Of a stretch of 5,055 nucleotides of DNA, positions 4,985 through 5,055 are shown one piece after another. The notes below the pieces were generated by a model. That model was not told the DNA's origin and did no database searches. It was given only the letters and a program-made list of their open reading frames with translations. Source of the stretch: Lachnospiraceae bacterium (GTDB taxonomy: Bacteria > Bacillota > Clostridia > Lachnospirales > Lachnospiraceae); assembly GCA_020860745.1 (NCBI GenBank), contig JAJBTR010000315.1, positions 1 to 5,055 of the forward strand. Reading direction: 5' to 3'. Each line of letters starts with the position of its first letter. The stretch's first letter is position 1. A program made the position numbers and the translations under genes.

Positions 4985-5055
4985 AGATCTTTTTGCCTTT
5001 TTCAGGTGATTTTTTTCATGTAACATGATTTTTTCTCATTTTTTCTATTTCCTGG
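4985..5055. other. T-tract-rich tail with a short palindrome, no gene seen
   Basis: Runs of five to seven T occur at 4990-4994, 4998-5002, 5010-5016, 5029-5034 and 5039-5044, several separated by roughly one or two helical turns, which could bend the DNA. Between two of them lies the palindrome TCATGT-A-ACATGA (5016-5028). No open frame with a ribosome site is seen. The stretch may be an upstream region of a gene beyond the window, but it is cut off before this can be told. Confidence 0.3.

Overview
The window looks like chromosomal DNA from a Gram-positive anaerobe of the class Clostridia, probably Lachnospiraceae. This is inferred from the AGGAGG-type ribosome binding sites, the moderate GC content, the tight marR-ABC-ABC operon, and protein sequences that read like those of gut clostridia. 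No genus can be assigned from sequence alone.

Layout. Positions 1-112 hold no recognisable gene end, only a short extended -10 promoter (71-99) overlapped by a 7-bp-arm inverted repeat. Positions 194-331 encode a 45-residue single-span membrane protein of unknown function. Positions 332-725 contain no convincing gene. They hold a 22-bp-stem terminator-like hairpin (408-454), a stretch with several nested complementary arms that may be a structured RNA or a dispersed intergenic repeat (about 456-619), a sigma-A-type promoter (634-662) and two perfect tandem copies of a GTTTGA-AA-TCAAAC palindrome (680-708), which are likely operators. Positions 726-4819 are a three-gene operon: a MarR-family repressor and two ABC exporter half-transporters. 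Successive genes overlap by 8 nt at both junctions. A very long hairpin (4892-4954) follows the operon, then a T-rich tail to the window end with no gene.

How it works together. The two half-transporters form a textbook heterodimeric type IV (TM287/288, BmrCD, LmrCD-like) exporter. The first subunit carries the degenerate Walker B (Asp for the catalytic Glu), a Gln for the switch His, and an Ala inside Walker A. The second has the intact catalytic residues but a degenerate LSQGQ signature. One composite ATP site should therefore hydrolyse ATP and the other should mainly bind it. MarR probably represses its own operon from the tandem operators just downstream of the promoter and releases when a ligand, possibly an exported compound, binds. 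The substrate cannot be read from the sequence.

The core genes are of well-known families. The least explained parts are the possible structured element at 456-619, the small membrane protein, the Walker A variant, and the tryptophan-containing linker insert in the second transporter subunit.
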